From Arthrobacter celericrescens (lineage in GTDB: Bacteria > Actinomycetota > Actinomycetes > Actinomycetales > Micrococcaceae): a DNA stretch of 36,836 nt. Position numbers and translations under genes: made by a program. Below the pieces are notes generated by a model that searched no databases, was not told where the DNA came from, and saw only the letters and a list, made by a program, of their open reading frames with translations. This document shows, piece after piece, positions 25,819-34,048 of the stretch. Position 1 is the first letter of the stretch, and the number at the start of each line of letters is the position of its first letter. The stretch is from contig NZ_QYLP01000026.1 of NCBI RefSeq assembly GCF_003614925.1, positions 1 through 36,836 on the forward strand, given 5' to 3'.

Positions 25819-27057
25819 ATGGCGACTTCGATACCTTCACAGACCCTGCCCCCGTCCGCCCTGCCAAAACGCAAGCTCGTCGTCGTCGCCGGCGTCGTGG
25901 CGGTTGCCCTGATCGGACTGAATCTGCGCGCCGGGATCACCAGCGCCGCCTCGCTCTTCCACGAGCTGCAGGTGGTCCTGGGCTACGGGCCGGTGGTCGC
26001 CTCGATCCTGCCCACCATCCCCCTGCTGTGCTTTGCCTTCGCCGGAATGGCCACGCCCTGGCTGGTCCGGAAGACCGGCGTCGAGAAGGCCATCATGGTT
26101 TCCCTCGCCCTGCTGGCCGGCGGGCTGCTTGTGCGCGGCGTCCCCACCACGGGCGCCCTGCTGGCCGGGACCGTGCTGGCCATGTGCGGGCTCGCCGTCT
26201 GCAACGTGGCCATGCCCGTATTCATCCGCGAGCACTACGCCGCGAAGACCCCGGTGATGACCGGCCTGTACACCTTCACCATGTCCGGCGGCGCTACCAT
26301 CGCCGCCTCGGTGAGCGTTCCGATGGCGCAGCAGTTCGGCTCGCCGTCGCTCGGCCTGGCCGCCTGGGGAATCCTGGGCGTCGCCGCCCTGCTGGGCTTC
26401 CTTCCCATGGTGGTGCACACCCACCGCAAGTCCGCCCGCAAGGACGCCGAGCGCGTGTCCATGTGGCCCATGCTGCGCACCCGGCACGGCCTGCTGATCA
26501 CCGCGGTGTTCACCTTCCAGGGGTTCCTGGCGTACGGCGTAATGAGCTGGTTCGCCTACCTGCTGACCAACCGCGGACTCGGTGCCACCGAAAGCGGCCT
26601 GCAGTTCGGCCTGATGCAGATCGTCTCCGTGTTCGCCGGGATGGCGCTGCTCGCCTTCGGCTCCCGCCCGGGCATGCTGCGCCCCGCGTTCTACCTGGCC
26701 AGCACCACCACCCTGGCCGGCATTGTGGCCATGCTGCTGCTCCCTGTTACGTGGGCCGCCGCGCCGGCCGTGCTGACCGGCTTCGGCCTCGGCATCTTCC
26801 CGCTGGTCCTGATGGTGATCAGCCGCAGCGGACGCTCGACGGCGGAAACCACCGCACTCTCCACTGTGGCCCAATCGCTGGGCTACTTGATCGCGGCGGC
26901 AGGACCGTTCGGCGTCGGGCTGCTGCACAGCGCGAGCGGCGGCTGGACGCTGCCCCTCGGCCTGCTGGTCGTGGCGTCCCTCGCCCTGATGGTTTCCAGC
27001 CACCTGTTGACCGCCAAGGGCGTCCTGCCCCAGGCCGCACGGAAGAGCGTCTCATGA
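25819..27057 (+). CDS. CynX/NimT-type MFS transporter
   Basis: A 412-residue MFS protein with 12 predicted membrane spans. ALIGLNLRAGITSAASLF at residues about 31-48 is the characteristic first span of the cyanate/2-nitroimidazole (CynX/NimT) group, which contains LRP or LRAG in TM1. Substrates of most members are unknown. There is no ribosome site and a -10 is seven bases upstream of ATG 25819. The stop overlaps the start of a FadR-type regulator (ATGA), so the two form one translationally coupled unit. Such pairs are common in actinobacteria, and the regulator probably controls the transporter. Confidence 0.9.
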   Translation: MATSIPSQTLPPSALPKRKLVVVAGVVAVALIGLNLRAGITSAASLFHELQVVLGYGPVVASILPTIPLLCFAFAGMATPWLVRKTGVEKAIMVSLALLAGGLLVRGVPTTGALLAGTVLAMCGLAVCNVAMPVFIREHYAAKTPVMTGLYTFTMSGGATIAASVSVPMAQQFGSPSLGLAAWGILGVAALLGFLPMVVHTHRKSARKDAERVSMWPMLRTRHGLLITAVFTFQGFLAYGVMSWFAYLLTNRGLGATESGLQFGLMQIVSVFAGMALLAFGSRPGMLRPAFYLASTTTLAGIVAMLLLPVTWAAAPAVLTGFGLGIFPLVLMVISRSGRSTAETTALSTVAQSLGYLIAAAGPFGVGLLHSASGGWTLPLGLLVVASLALMVSSHLLTAKGVLPQAARKSVS

Positions 27058-27734
27058 GCCTGACCCCTGTGCACCGCCCCGTCCTCGCCGACGAGGTCAC
27101 CGACCGCCTCCGCACCATGATCCAGTCCGGCGAATGGCCCCTGGAGGAACGGATTCCCGCCGAACCGGAACTGATGGCCCGGCTCTCGGTCTCACGCGGC
27201 ACACTGCGCGAAGCGATCAAGGCGCTGGCGCACAGCGGCATGCTGGAAGTCCGCCGGGGTGACGGCACGTACGTGCGCGCCACGAGCGAGATGTCCGGAG
27301 TTGCGCGGCGCATGTACAAGGACCACACCCCACAGCATGTCCTGGAGGTCCGGCTGGCCTTGGACACCCAGGCCGCACGCCTGGCCGCGGGCAACGCCGC
27401 GGCCGCGGACCTCGAGGCGATGCGCGGGCTGCTCCGCACCTGGCGGGAGGCCTGGGCGGCCGGGGACTACGACACCTGGGCGAAGGCCGACTGGGCGTTC
27501 CATGACCTGGTGGCCAAGGCCTCCGGAAATCCGCTGCTGCATGAGCTCTACGCCAGTTTCAGCGGCGCCATGCACGCAGACCTCCTCATCCAGCGCCAGC
27601 GGGCCGGCTTCAACGGGGTCCCGTCGGCGGGCCATGAGGAACTCATCGATGCCCTCGAGGCACGGGACGCCGCGGCCGCCGTCGAAAGCGTCAACCGGAA
27701 CCTGGACTCCTGCGCGGAGTGGCTCGGGCAATAA
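27054..27734 (+). CDS. FadR-type GntR regulator
   Basis: A 226-residue regulator. The GntR winged helix spans about residues 12-75 (RLRTMIQSGEWPLEERIPAE, then LSVSRGTLREAIKALAHSGM, then RRGDGTYV). The all-helical FCD ligand domain follows (about 90-225) with the metal-site pattern D, H in ADWAFHDLV and H in AGHEELIDAL, suggesting a carboxylate ligand bound through a metal. The start ATG 27054 overlaps the transporter's TGA. No own ribosome site is obvious because of coupling. It probably senses the substrate of the upstream transporter. Confidence 0.92.
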   Translation: MSLTPVHRPVLADEVTDRLRTMIQSGEWPLEERIPAEPELMARLSVSRGTLREAIKALAHSGMLEVRRGDGTYVRATSEMSGVARRMYKDHTPQHVLEVRLALDTQAARLAAGNAAAADLEAMRGLLRTWREAWAAGDYDTWAKADWAFHDLVAKASGNPLLHELYASFSGAMHADLLIQRQRAGFNGVPSAGHEELIDALEARDAAAAVESVNRNLDSCAEWLGQ

Positions 27735-27768
27735 TCCGGCTCAACAGACCGGCGCAACCGCCGGTGGT

Positions 27769-29127
27769 TCAGCCGCTGACCGTGCCCGGAGCGTCGCGGA
27801 AGCGGGCATCGATCAGCACCACGTCATGCCCTTCCCGGTGCAGGAGGCTGGCCGCGATGCCGGCCCGGTACCCGGAGTTGCAGTGCACCCAGGTACGGAC
27901 TTCCGGCAGTTCCGGGAGGCGGGCCAGCACCTCGTGCACGGGCACGTTCACGGCGCCGGACACATGCGAGGCCGCGAACTCGTCGGCACGGCGGACGTCC
28001 AGCAGCGTATCCCCCGCCGCGCGGTCGCGGAGGAACCCTTCCCAATCTGTCCGCGGATAGCCGACCAGCGGGACGCCCGGGGCCAGGGCTCCGGAGTCCT
28101 CGCCGACGGCGGCGTCCGGTGAGTCGATGCCGATCCGGGCGAGATCGCGGACGGCCCGTTCGACGTCGGACAGGGACCCTACCAGCGTGAGCGGCTGCTG
28201 CCACGGCAGTACCCAGCCCAGGTAGCTGGTGAAGCTGGAGCCGCTGCCGTATTCGAAGCTCGCGCTGCCCAGCAGGTGGCTGGCCGCGAACGCCACCCGG
28301 TTCCGCAGGTCCACCACCCATTCGCCCGCCTCGAGCCTGCGCCGCAGCTCGCCGGGATCGACATTGTCCGGGACAGCCAACGACGCCGGCCCGGGCCCTG
28401 CTTCGTTGAGCGGACGCATGTGCGCGTAGTAGGAGGGGTAGGCCGACACGGCGGCCAGCAGCCCGGCCACGAAGTGGCCCTCGTCGGGGTCGGTCAGGGC
28501 GTGGTTGGACGCGAGCTGCTCGGCGATGGTGGAGGCGTGCTGGCGGCTTGCGGGACCGGTGGAACAGAAGGAGCCGAAGCCGTGGGTCGGGTAGAGCTCC
28601 GCATCCGGACCTGCGACCTCAGCGAGCCTGCGCACCGAGGCGTACTGCTCGCGGGCGAGTCCCGCAGTGTCGGAGGCTGACACAAGGTCCGTGCGGCCGA
28701 CGGAACCGTACAACAGGCTGCCGCCGGAAAACACGGCCCGGCGTCCGGCGTCGGGGCCGTCCGTCTCCTCCACGACATAGGCGAGGTGGGTGTGGGTGTG
28801 TCCCGGGGTGGCCAGGACCCTCACGGACAGGCGGCCCACACGGAAGACCTGCCCGTCCCGGACCGGCTCGCGCTCGAAGGCGACGGCATCGGCGGTGTTG
28901 ACCAGGTACCGGGCCGCGTGCTTCCCGGCGAGGACCAGTCCGCCGGAGACGTAGTCGTTGTGGATGTGGGTTTCGGCGACGTGGGTGATGGCGACGCCGG
29001 CGCTGCGGGCGGCGGCTTCGATGCGGTCGGTGTCGCGCTGGGGGTCGATGACCAGTCCCACCGCGCCGTCATGGACGAGGTAGCTGCGGTCCCCGAGCGG
29101 GGTCGTTTCGATGACGACGACGTCCAT
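27769..29127 (-). CDS. MBL-fold persulfide dioxygenase-like protein with two rhodanese domains (CstB-like)
   Basis: A 452-residue protein. An N-terminal metallo-beta-lactamase domain (about 1-230) has the motif THIHND (H54, H56, D58) and PGHTHTH (H110). A rhodanese-like domain without catalytic Cys follows (about 245-335), and an active rhodanese domain ends the protein (about 355-450) with HCNSGYRAG. This order matches staphylococcal CstB, which oxidises persulfides to thiosulfate. One difference: the conserved FTGD metal-ligand segment is FSGGS here, so the usual Asp is Gly. Possibly controlled by the ArsR-rhodanese protein nearby, but no copy of that palindrome is found upstream. ATG 29127 follows TAACCT and TGAGGT. 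Confidence 0.88.
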   Translation of the reverse strand: MDVVVIETTPLGDRSYLVHDGAVGLVIDPQRDTDRIEAAARSAGVAITHVAETHIHNDYVSGGLVLAGKHAARYLVNTADAVAFEREPVRDGQVFRVGRLSVRVLATPGHTHTHLAYVVEETDGPDAGRRAVFSGGSLLYGSVGRTDLVSASDTAGLAREQYASVRRLAEVAGPDAELYPTHGFGSFCSTGPASRQHASTIAEQLASNHALTDPDEGHFVAGLLAAVSAYPSYYAHMRPLNEAGPGPASLAVPDNVDPGELRRRLEAGEWVVDLRNRVAFAASHLLGSASFEYGSGSSFTSYLGWVLPWQQPLTLVGSLSDVERAVRDLARIGIDSPDAAVGEDSGALAPGVPLVGYPRTDWEGFLRDRAAGDTLLDVRRADEFAASHVSGAVNVPVHEVLARLPELPEVRTWVHCNSGYRAGIAASLLHREGHDVVLIDARFRDAPGTVSG

Positions 29128-29142
29128 ACCTCAGGTTAAAGC

Positions 29143-29203
29143 AACGCGGGGTCGGATAGGGCCCATCCGGACGACCGGAATGGGCGCTACCTGACCCCGC
29201 GTT
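29143..29203 (-). terminator. Terminator after ferredoxin reductase copy 2
   Basis: Perfect 11-bp outer arms (AACGCGGGGTC, 29143-29153 and its complement 29193-29203) enclose inner arms GCCCAT/ATGGGC. It separates the ferredoxin reductase from the downstream MBL-rhodanese gene. Confidence 0.75.
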
Positions 29204-29212
29204 CTGTCTGGC

Positions 29213-30679
29213 TTAGACGTTGGCGGCGACGCCGTCGCGGGAGATGTCCACCATCTCTTCGCGCGGGACAACCTTGATGCGTTCGCGCTGGACCTCGACA
29301 CCGTGGGAGGTGCCGGCCTCGGAGGCTGCCGCGCCGAGGGCGAGCTCATGGGCATCCAGTGCCAGCCAGCCTTCCCAGCTGGTGTACTTCACGCCGCGGG
29401 CGTCGAGCAGTTCGACGACGGCGCCGGCCTCGGGAGCCTCGGCGAACGGCAGGTTGCCGCGGTCTTCCAGGAGGTAGGTGACGGTCTCCAGGGCGTCGCC
29501 CTTGGTGTGGCCGATGAGGCCGACCGGGCCGCGCTTGATCCAACCGGTGGCGTACAGGCCGGGGACGTGCTGGCCGTCGGCGTCCAGGACGCGGCCGCCG
29601 TCGTTGGTGATGACGCCCTTCTTGTGGTCGAACTCGACATCCGGCAGGGCCGAACCGAAGTAGCCGATGGCACGGTAGACGGCCTGGACCGGGTAGTCGA
29701 TGAACTCGCCGGTGCCGCGGGCGTTGCCGGTGCCGTCCAGTTCGGTGCGCTCGAACTTGATGCCTGCCACCTTGCCGGGGGTTTCCGCGGAGTCCACGAT
29801 CTCCACCGGGCTGTGCAGGAAGTGCAGGTGCAGGCGGCGGGAGGCCTTGAGCTCGGAGAGGTCCTCGGGCTGCTCGGCGATCCAGTTGGTGAGGGTGCCC
29901 ACCATGGTCTTGGTCTGGTTGTTGCTCTGGACCTGGCGGTCGGATTCCTCGTCGAACTCGAAGTCCTCGGCGTAGAGGATGATGTCCACGTCCTTGGAGT
30001 GCGAGAGTTCGCGCAGTTCCAGCGGGGTGAACTTCACCTGTGCGGGGCCGCGGCGGCCGAAGACGTGGACGTCCGTGACCGGGGAGTTCTTCAGGCCGGC
30101 GTAGACGTTGTCCGGGATTTCGGTGACGAGGAGGTCGTCGGCGTGCTTGGAGAGGACGCGGGCCACGTCCAGGGCCACGTTGCCGTTGCCGAGGACGGCG
30201 ATTTCGGTGGCTTCCAGCGGCCATTCGCGGGAAACGTCCGGGTGGCCGTCGTACCAGGAGACGAAGTCGGCGCCGCCGTAGGAACCGTCGAGTTCGATGC
30301 CGGGGATGTTCAGGTCGGCGTCCTTGATGGCGCCGGTGGCGAAGATGACGGCGTCGTAGTGCTTGCGGAGGTCCTCGATGGAGAGGTCCGTGCCGTAGTC
30401 CACGTTGCCGAAGAATCGGATGTCGCCGCGGTCCAGTACCTTGTGCAGGGCGTTCACGATGCCCTTGATGCGGGGGTGGTCCGGGGCCACGCCGTAGCGG
30501 ATAAGGCCGTAGGGCGCCGGGTAGCGGTCGAAGAGGTCGATGCTGACGTTCAGCTCGCCGCTCTTGACGGCTTCGCTCTTGGTGAGGATGTCCGCGGCGT
30601 AGACGCCGGCCGGGCCGGAGCCGATGACGGCAACGCGCAGCGGGCGCTCGATGGATCCTACGGTGGTGCTTGATGACAC
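29213..30679 (-). CDS. FprA-type ferredoxin-NADP+ reductase, copy 2
   Basis: A 488-residue flavoprotein closely related to copy 1 at 14221-15654. The FAD motif GSGPAGVYAAD is at about residues 19-29, the NADPH motif is GNGNVALDVARVLSKHADD, and TGWIKRGPVGLIGHTKGDA is near the C-terminus. The start is GTG 30679-30677 with AAGGAA seven bases upstream. It follows siroheme synthase after 45 bp on the same strand. In actinobacteria such as Corynebacterium, an fpr gene belongs to the assimilatory sulfate reduction cluster. Siroheme and reduced ferredoxin are both needed by sulfite or nitrite reductase, so this pair probably serves one of those; neither reductase lies in the window. Confidence 0.93.
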   Translation of the reverse strand: MSSSTTVGSIERPLRVAVIGSGPAGVYAADILTKSEAVKSGELNVSIDLFDRYPAPYGLIRYGVAPDHPRIKGIVNALHKVLDRGDIRFFGNVDYGTDLSIEDLRKHYDAVIFATGAIKDADLNIPGIELDGSYGGADFVSWYDGHPDVSREWPLEATEIAVLGNGNVALDVARVLSKHADDLLVTEIPDNVYAGLKNSPVTDVHVFGRRGPAQVKFTPLELRELSHSKDVDIILYAEDFEFDEESDRQVQSNNQTKTMVGTLTNWIAEQPEDLSELKASRRLHLHFLHSPVEIVDSAETPGKVAGIKFERTELDGTGNARGTGEFIDYPVQAVYRAIGYFGSALPDVEFDHKKGVITNDGGRVLDADGQHVPGLYATGWIKRGPVGLIGHTKGDALETVTYLLEDRGNLPFAEAPEAGAVVELLDARGVKYTSWEGWLALDAHELALGAAASEAGTSHGVEVQRERIKVVPREEMVDISRDGVAANV

Positions 30680-30698
30680 GGCTGTGTTCCTTATCTTC

Positions 30699-30726
30699 GG
30701 CGCGGGACTGTCTTTGGCGCGGGACT
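30699..30726. repeat. 17-bp spaced direct repeat at the cysG stop
   Basis: GGCGCGGGACT occurs at 30699-30709 and 30716-30726; the second copy includes the cysG stop region. A small local duplication within the cysG-fpr spacer. Confidence 0.7.
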
Positions 30727-31981
30727 AGAGGGCTGCTGCCCGGGGTTTGTTCGGAGTCAAAGTGCTGTAATCGGCGGTCTTGAAGTGTGCGGGGGCGAAG
30801 GGGCTGACACGCACGACGTCGCCGATCACCACCACTGCGGGATTGGCCACACCGCTGGCTTCCGCCTGGCCGGCGATGCTTGCCAGGGTGCCGATGGTGA
30901 CGCGCTGTTCGGGCATATAGCCGTTCTCTACGATACCTACCGGCGTGTCCAGGGGCATTCCGGAGGCTGCGAGGGCGGCCGTGGATTCGCGGAGTTTGGC
31001 CACGCCCATGAGCAGGATCACAGTGTGGTCCGGGCGGGCGGGGACTTCGGCGAGTTCCTCGTGGCCCGTCACCACGCTGAAGCCCTTGGCGAGGCCGCGG
31101 TGGGTCACCGGAATGCCGGCGGCAGCGGGGACGGAAATGGCGGAGGTGACGCCAGGGACAACCTCGACCTCGACGCCGTTCTGCCGGCAGAATTCGGCTT
31201 CCTCGCCGCCGCGGCCCAGCACGTAGGGGTCGCCGCCCTTGAGGCGGACCACGCGGTTGCCCTTGAGGGCCTCCTCCACGAGGATGCGGTTGATGTCGAT
31301 CTGCGGGACCGGGTGGTGGCCGGGGGTCTTGCCGACCTCGATGATGCGGACCTCGGGTGCCAGTTCCTTGAGCAGTTCGCGGGGGCCGAGTCGGTCTGCG
31401 ACGACGACGTCGGCCTGTGCCAGGAGCCGGCGGCCGCGGACGGTGATGAGCCCGGTGTCGCCGGGACCGCCGCCCACGAGGGCGACGGAACCTTGGTGCG
31501 CGCGCTTGCGGCGCAGCGGCAGGTCGCCGGTCTCCAGGGCGGTGGCGACGGCGTCCCGCAGGGCCATCGCGCGGCGCGGGTCTCCGCCGGCGTTGATGGC
31601 GATCTTCACGTCATCCACAACCGCGACGGCGGGAGTCCAGGCGGCGGAGGCTTCGTGGTCGGAGGCGTTGACGCACCAGATGCGCTGCGCCTCGGCGTCG
31701 GCGGCCACTTGGGCGTCCACGGCGGCAACGCCGGTGGCGGTCTGCACGAACCACACGCCGTCGACGTCGGACGAGCGGTAGTCGCGCGCCTCCCAGGCGA
31801 GCAGGCCGGCGTCGGCAAGTTCGCGGAGCGCGGGCGAGGCAACGGGCGCGACGACCGTGACCTCGGCCCCGGCGTCGAGCAATCCCTTGGCGCGGCGCGC
31901 GGCAACCGGGCCGCCGCCCACCACCAGCACGGGGCGGCCGAGCAGGCGCAGTGCCGTGGGATAGATGTCCTGTATTGCCAT
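30725..31981 (-). CDS. cysG: Siroheme synthase CysG (dehydrogenase-methyltransferase fusion)
   Basis: A 418-residue fusion. The N-terminal Rossmann domain (about residues 1-145; GRPVLVVGGGPVAARRA) is the precorrin-2 dehydrogenase/ferrochelatase part. The C-terminal part (from about 165; GSVALVGGGPGDTGLITVRG and VRLKGGDPYVLGRGGEEAEF) is uroporphyrinogen III C-methyltransferase. Together they make siroheme for sulfite or nitrite reductase. E. coli CysG is 457 residues; here the linker is shorter. I chose ATG 31981: it has the family N-terminus and a promoter with -10 TACAGT six bases upstream. The frame continues to 32059, but that segment contains the promoter. fpr copy 2 follows. Confidence 0.94.
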   Translation of the reverse strand: MAIQDIYPTALRLLGRPVLVVGGGPVAARRAKGLLDAGAEVTVVAPVASPALRELADAGLLAWEARDYRSSDVDGVWFVQTATGVAAVDAQVAADAEAQRIWCVNASDHEASAAWTPAVAVVDDVKIAINAGGDPRRAMALRDAVATALETGDLPLRRKRAHQGSVALVGGGPGDTGLITVRGRRLLAQADVVVADRLGPRELLKELAPEVRIIEVGKTPGHHPVPQIDINRILVEEALKGNRVVRLKGGDPYVLGRGGEEAEFCRQNGVEVEVVPGVTSAISVPAAAGIPVTHRGLAKGFSVVTGHEELAEVPARPDHTVILLMGVAKLRESTAALAASGMPLDTPVGIVENGYMPEQRVTIGTLASIAGQAEASGVANPAVVVIGDVVRVSPFAPAHFKTADYSTLTPNKPRAAAL

Positions 31982-31987
31982 GAAAAA

Positions 31988-32017
31988 ACTGTAGGGCCGG
32001 GCCGTAACATGCTTCAA
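31988..32017 (-). promoter_or_regulatory. cysG promoter, leaderless
   Basis: On the minus strand TTGAAG (32017-32012) and TACAGT (31993-31988) are 18 bases apart. The -10 ends six bases before the ATG, and the six bases between are nearly all T (TTTTTC), with no ribosome site. Confidence 0.6.
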
Positions 32018-32086
32018 AGGCCCGGAAACACCGGTTAACGCTAGGTAATCCTGCGTCACATTGTTACTTGCCCGGCCGCCCCTTCT

Positions 32087-33130
32087 TCAGGCCTTCACCT
32101 TCCAGCCCAGCGCCGGGGCGATGTGCTCGGCGACATTGACCAGGAGCTTGGCGTTGTAGTCGACGCCGAGCTGGTTGGGGACAGTGAGCATGAGCGTGTC
32201 GGCGGCCTGCACCGCGGCGTCCCTCGCGAGTTCCTCGGCCAGGGCGTCGGGTTCGCCGATGTAGCTCCGTCCGAAGCGGGACAGGGCACCGTCCAGCATG
32301 CCCACCTGGTCACGGCCGTCCACTTGGGCGCGGAGTCCGAAGTAATGCCGGTCCTCGTCGTCCACCACGGGCAGCACGCTGCGGCTGACGGACACCCGCG
32401 GCACGAACGTGTGCCCGGCGGCGGCCCAAGCCTCGCGGTAGAGCTGGATCTGTTCGGCCTGCAGCTGGTCGAAGGGAACGCCGGTGTCTTCCGTCAGCAG
32501 GGTGGAGCTCATCAGGTTCATACCCTGCTCCGCGGCCCAGACCGCGGTCTTGCGGGTTCCGGCGCCCCACCAAATGCGCTCGGGCAGGCCGGACGAGGTG
32601 GGCCGGATGGGCAGCAGGCCGGTGCCGCCGCCGGCGTAGGCCGGGTCCGCAGTCGCTACGCCGCGGCCCGCGATGGCGTGCCGGAAGAGTTCCGTGTGGC
32701 GGCGCGCCATGGTTGCCGGGTCCTCGCCGTCGGCAGGCTCGTAGCCGAAGGCGGCGGCGCCGTTGAGGGCCGGTTCGGGTGAGCCGCGGCTGATGCCGAG
32801 CTGCAGCCTGCCGCCGCTGATGAGGTCTGTGGCTGCCGCCTCTTCGGCCAGGTAAAGCGGGTTCTCGTAGCGCATGTCGATCACGCCGGTGCCCATCTCG
32901 ATCCGGCTGGTGCGGGCGGCGATCGCGGACAGCAGGGGAAACGGGGCGGCCTGCTGCCGGGCGAAGTGGTGGACCCTGAAGAAGGCCCCGTCGATCCCGA
33001 TCTCCTCCGCCGCGACTGCCAGTTCGATGCCCTGCAGCAAGGCGTCCCGGGCGGACTGCACCCTCGAACCTTGGGCGCGGCCCCAATGTCCGAAGGAGAG
33101 GAAGCCGATGCGCTGGGGGTGCGGTGTCAT
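32087..33130 (-). CDS. Luciferase-like flavin-dependent monooxygenase
   Basis: A 347-residue LLM-class (bacterial luciferase-like) FMN-dependent oxidoreductase. The N-terminus RIGFLSFGHWG, the HHFARQQAAPFPLLSAIAART block (split here; typical active-site region at about residues 49-69), GTGVIDMRYENPLYLAEE and GGRLQLGISRGSPEPAL are standard for the TIM-barrel family. Members oxidise sulfonates, alkanes, nitrilotriacetate and other compounds; the substrate cannot be fixed from sequence. Start ATG 33130 chosen because the family begins there; ribosome site weak. It lies co-directional with the ABC transporter at 34981-36836, separated from it by the putative insertion cassette. SsuD-like desulfonation is an inference only. 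Confidence 0.85.
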   Translation of the reverse strand: MTPHPQRIGFLSFGHWGRAQGSRVQSARDALLQGIELAVAAEEIGIDGAFFRVHHFARQQAAPFPLLSAIAARTSRIEMGTGVIDMRYENPLYLAEEAAATDLISGGRLQLGISRGSPEPALNGAAAFGYEPADGEDPATMARRHTELFRHAIAGRGVATADPAYAGGGTGLLPIRPTSSGLPERIWWGAGTRKTAVWAAEQGMNLMSSTLLTEDTGVPFDQLQAEQIQLYREAWAAAGHTFVPRVSVSRSVLPVVDDEDRHYFGLRAQVDGRDQVGMLDGALSRFGRSYIGEPDALAEELARDAAVQAADTLMLTVPNQLGVDYNAKLLVNVAEHIAPALGWKVKA

Positions 33131-33200
33131 GTCCGCGTCAACACGCTCAGGTGCCGGGGAATTCCTGCGGCGGCCTAGCGGTTCCCCGCGGGGCCGGGCG

Positions 33201-33268
33201 CCAATTAGACAGTTCGTGCATGGATAGACGGCCGCCGTCGTCCAGTTGTACTGACCGGAGACGTTGAT
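33201..33268. repeat. Left inverted repeat of the putative cassette
   Basis: The inner part (33247-33268, starting TGTACTGACCGGA) matches the complement of 34917-34938 at 20 of 22 positions. The outer part (33201-33228, starting CCAATTAGAC) matches the complement of 34939-34966 at 20 of 28. The left copy has 18 extra bases between the two parts (33229-33246). Confidence 0.7.
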
Positions 33269-33276
33269 TGAGTGGC

Positions 33277-33975
33277 TCACTCGCCATGACCGTGTACCGG
33301 CCTGGCGTTCGTTGGGGGTTCTCCGACCTCGTGGATGGTGTGGCCGGTGCAGGCCGCCTTGGTTACGGTGGCCTGCTCGATGCGCGACACGGTAAACCAG
33401 CGCATTGCGTCGCGCATTTGGCACCATCCGATTAAGTACCACTGGCCATTCGTGGAGGCGAACAGCACGGGCTCGACGTCTCGGTTGGTCGTGGCCCCGT
33501 TTCCCGATGTGTAGCGAATACGGATTACTCGTTGCTCAGCCATCGCCTCCTCCAATGCCGACTTAACGGCGCGCGAGGACGAGGGCGGCGAGTTGACCCA
33601 CACACGGCGGGCCAACTCGTCAGCTCTTGCGCGAGTTCTGGGATCGAGGACATCCAGAATCTTGCGGATACCGGCTGCTGCCAGATCAGCGAAGGGGGCA
33701 TCAGCCGCGGCGGACACAGCAGCCATGAGCGCCACAGCCTGTGCCGGAGACAGGCTGACGGGTGGCAGGGACGCGCCTACAGCCAATCCGTAGCCACCGC
33801 CCGGACCTGGGCGCGACCATAGAGGCGCGCCGCTGTTCTCCAGCGCATCGAGGTCTCTCTTGATTGTGCGCACGGACACCTCGAACTCTCCCGCCAACCG
33901 CTCGGCGGAGACCCCCCGGGCGCCGCTGCGGCGCAACCTCTCTGACAAGGCATGAAGCCGTTCTGCTCGCTTCAC
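33277..33975 (-). CDS. WYL-domain (YafY-type) transcriptional regulator
   Basis: A 232-residue regulator. The N-terminal helix-turn-helix (about residues 5-60; RLHALSERLRRSGARGVSAE then EFEVSVRTIKRDLDALENSG) is of the DeoR-like HTH_11 type. The WYL domain follows (about 135-205), with the core GQWYLIGWCQMRDAMRWFTVSRI in its usual place; the WYLIGWC string is the signature. WYL domains sense ligands, often nucleic acid or small molecules. The start is GTG 33975. It is divergent from the alpha/beta hydrolase and both lie between the inverted repeats. Its probable target is that hydrolase promoter, through the TGACAT direct repeat at 33998-34015. Base use differs from neighbours. Confidence 0.9.
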   Translation of the reverse strand: MKRAERLHALSERLRRSGARGVSAERLAGEFEVSVRTIKRDLDALENSGAPLWSRPGPGGGYGLAVGASLPPVSLSPAQAVALMAAVSAAADAPFADLAAAGIRKILDVLDPRTRARADELARRVWVNSPPSSSRAVKSALEEAMAEQRVIRIRYTSGNGATTNRDVEPVLFASTNGQWYLIGWCQMRDAMRWFTVSRIEQATVTKAACTGHTIHEVGEPPTNARPVHGHGE

Positions 33976-33997
33976 TGCTCAGACCCAGGCAAATTCA

Positions 33998-34015
33998 TGA
34001 CATAAATAGTGACAT
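33998..34015. promoter_or_regulatory. TGACAT direct repeat in the divergent spacer
   Basis: TGACAT occurs at 33998-34003 and 34010-34015, 12 bp apart, inside the 73-bp AT-rich spacer between the WYL regulator and the hydrolase. It is a reasonable site for the regulator. No clear promoter consensus could be set. Confidence 0.4.
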
Positions 34016-34048
34016 GCCGTTGTCCATAGGGCCTGCGAGAGTTGTGGC

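Noticed and set aside
32001..32059. Upstream extension of cysG by 26 codons
   Set aside because: The extension contains a good -35/-10 pair and has no ribosome site; family similarity begins at ATG 31981.
33131..33442. Upstream extension of the luciferase-like gene by 104 codons
   Set aside because: The extension crosses the left inverted repeat and part of the WYL gene in antisense, and the family similarity begins only at ATG 33130.
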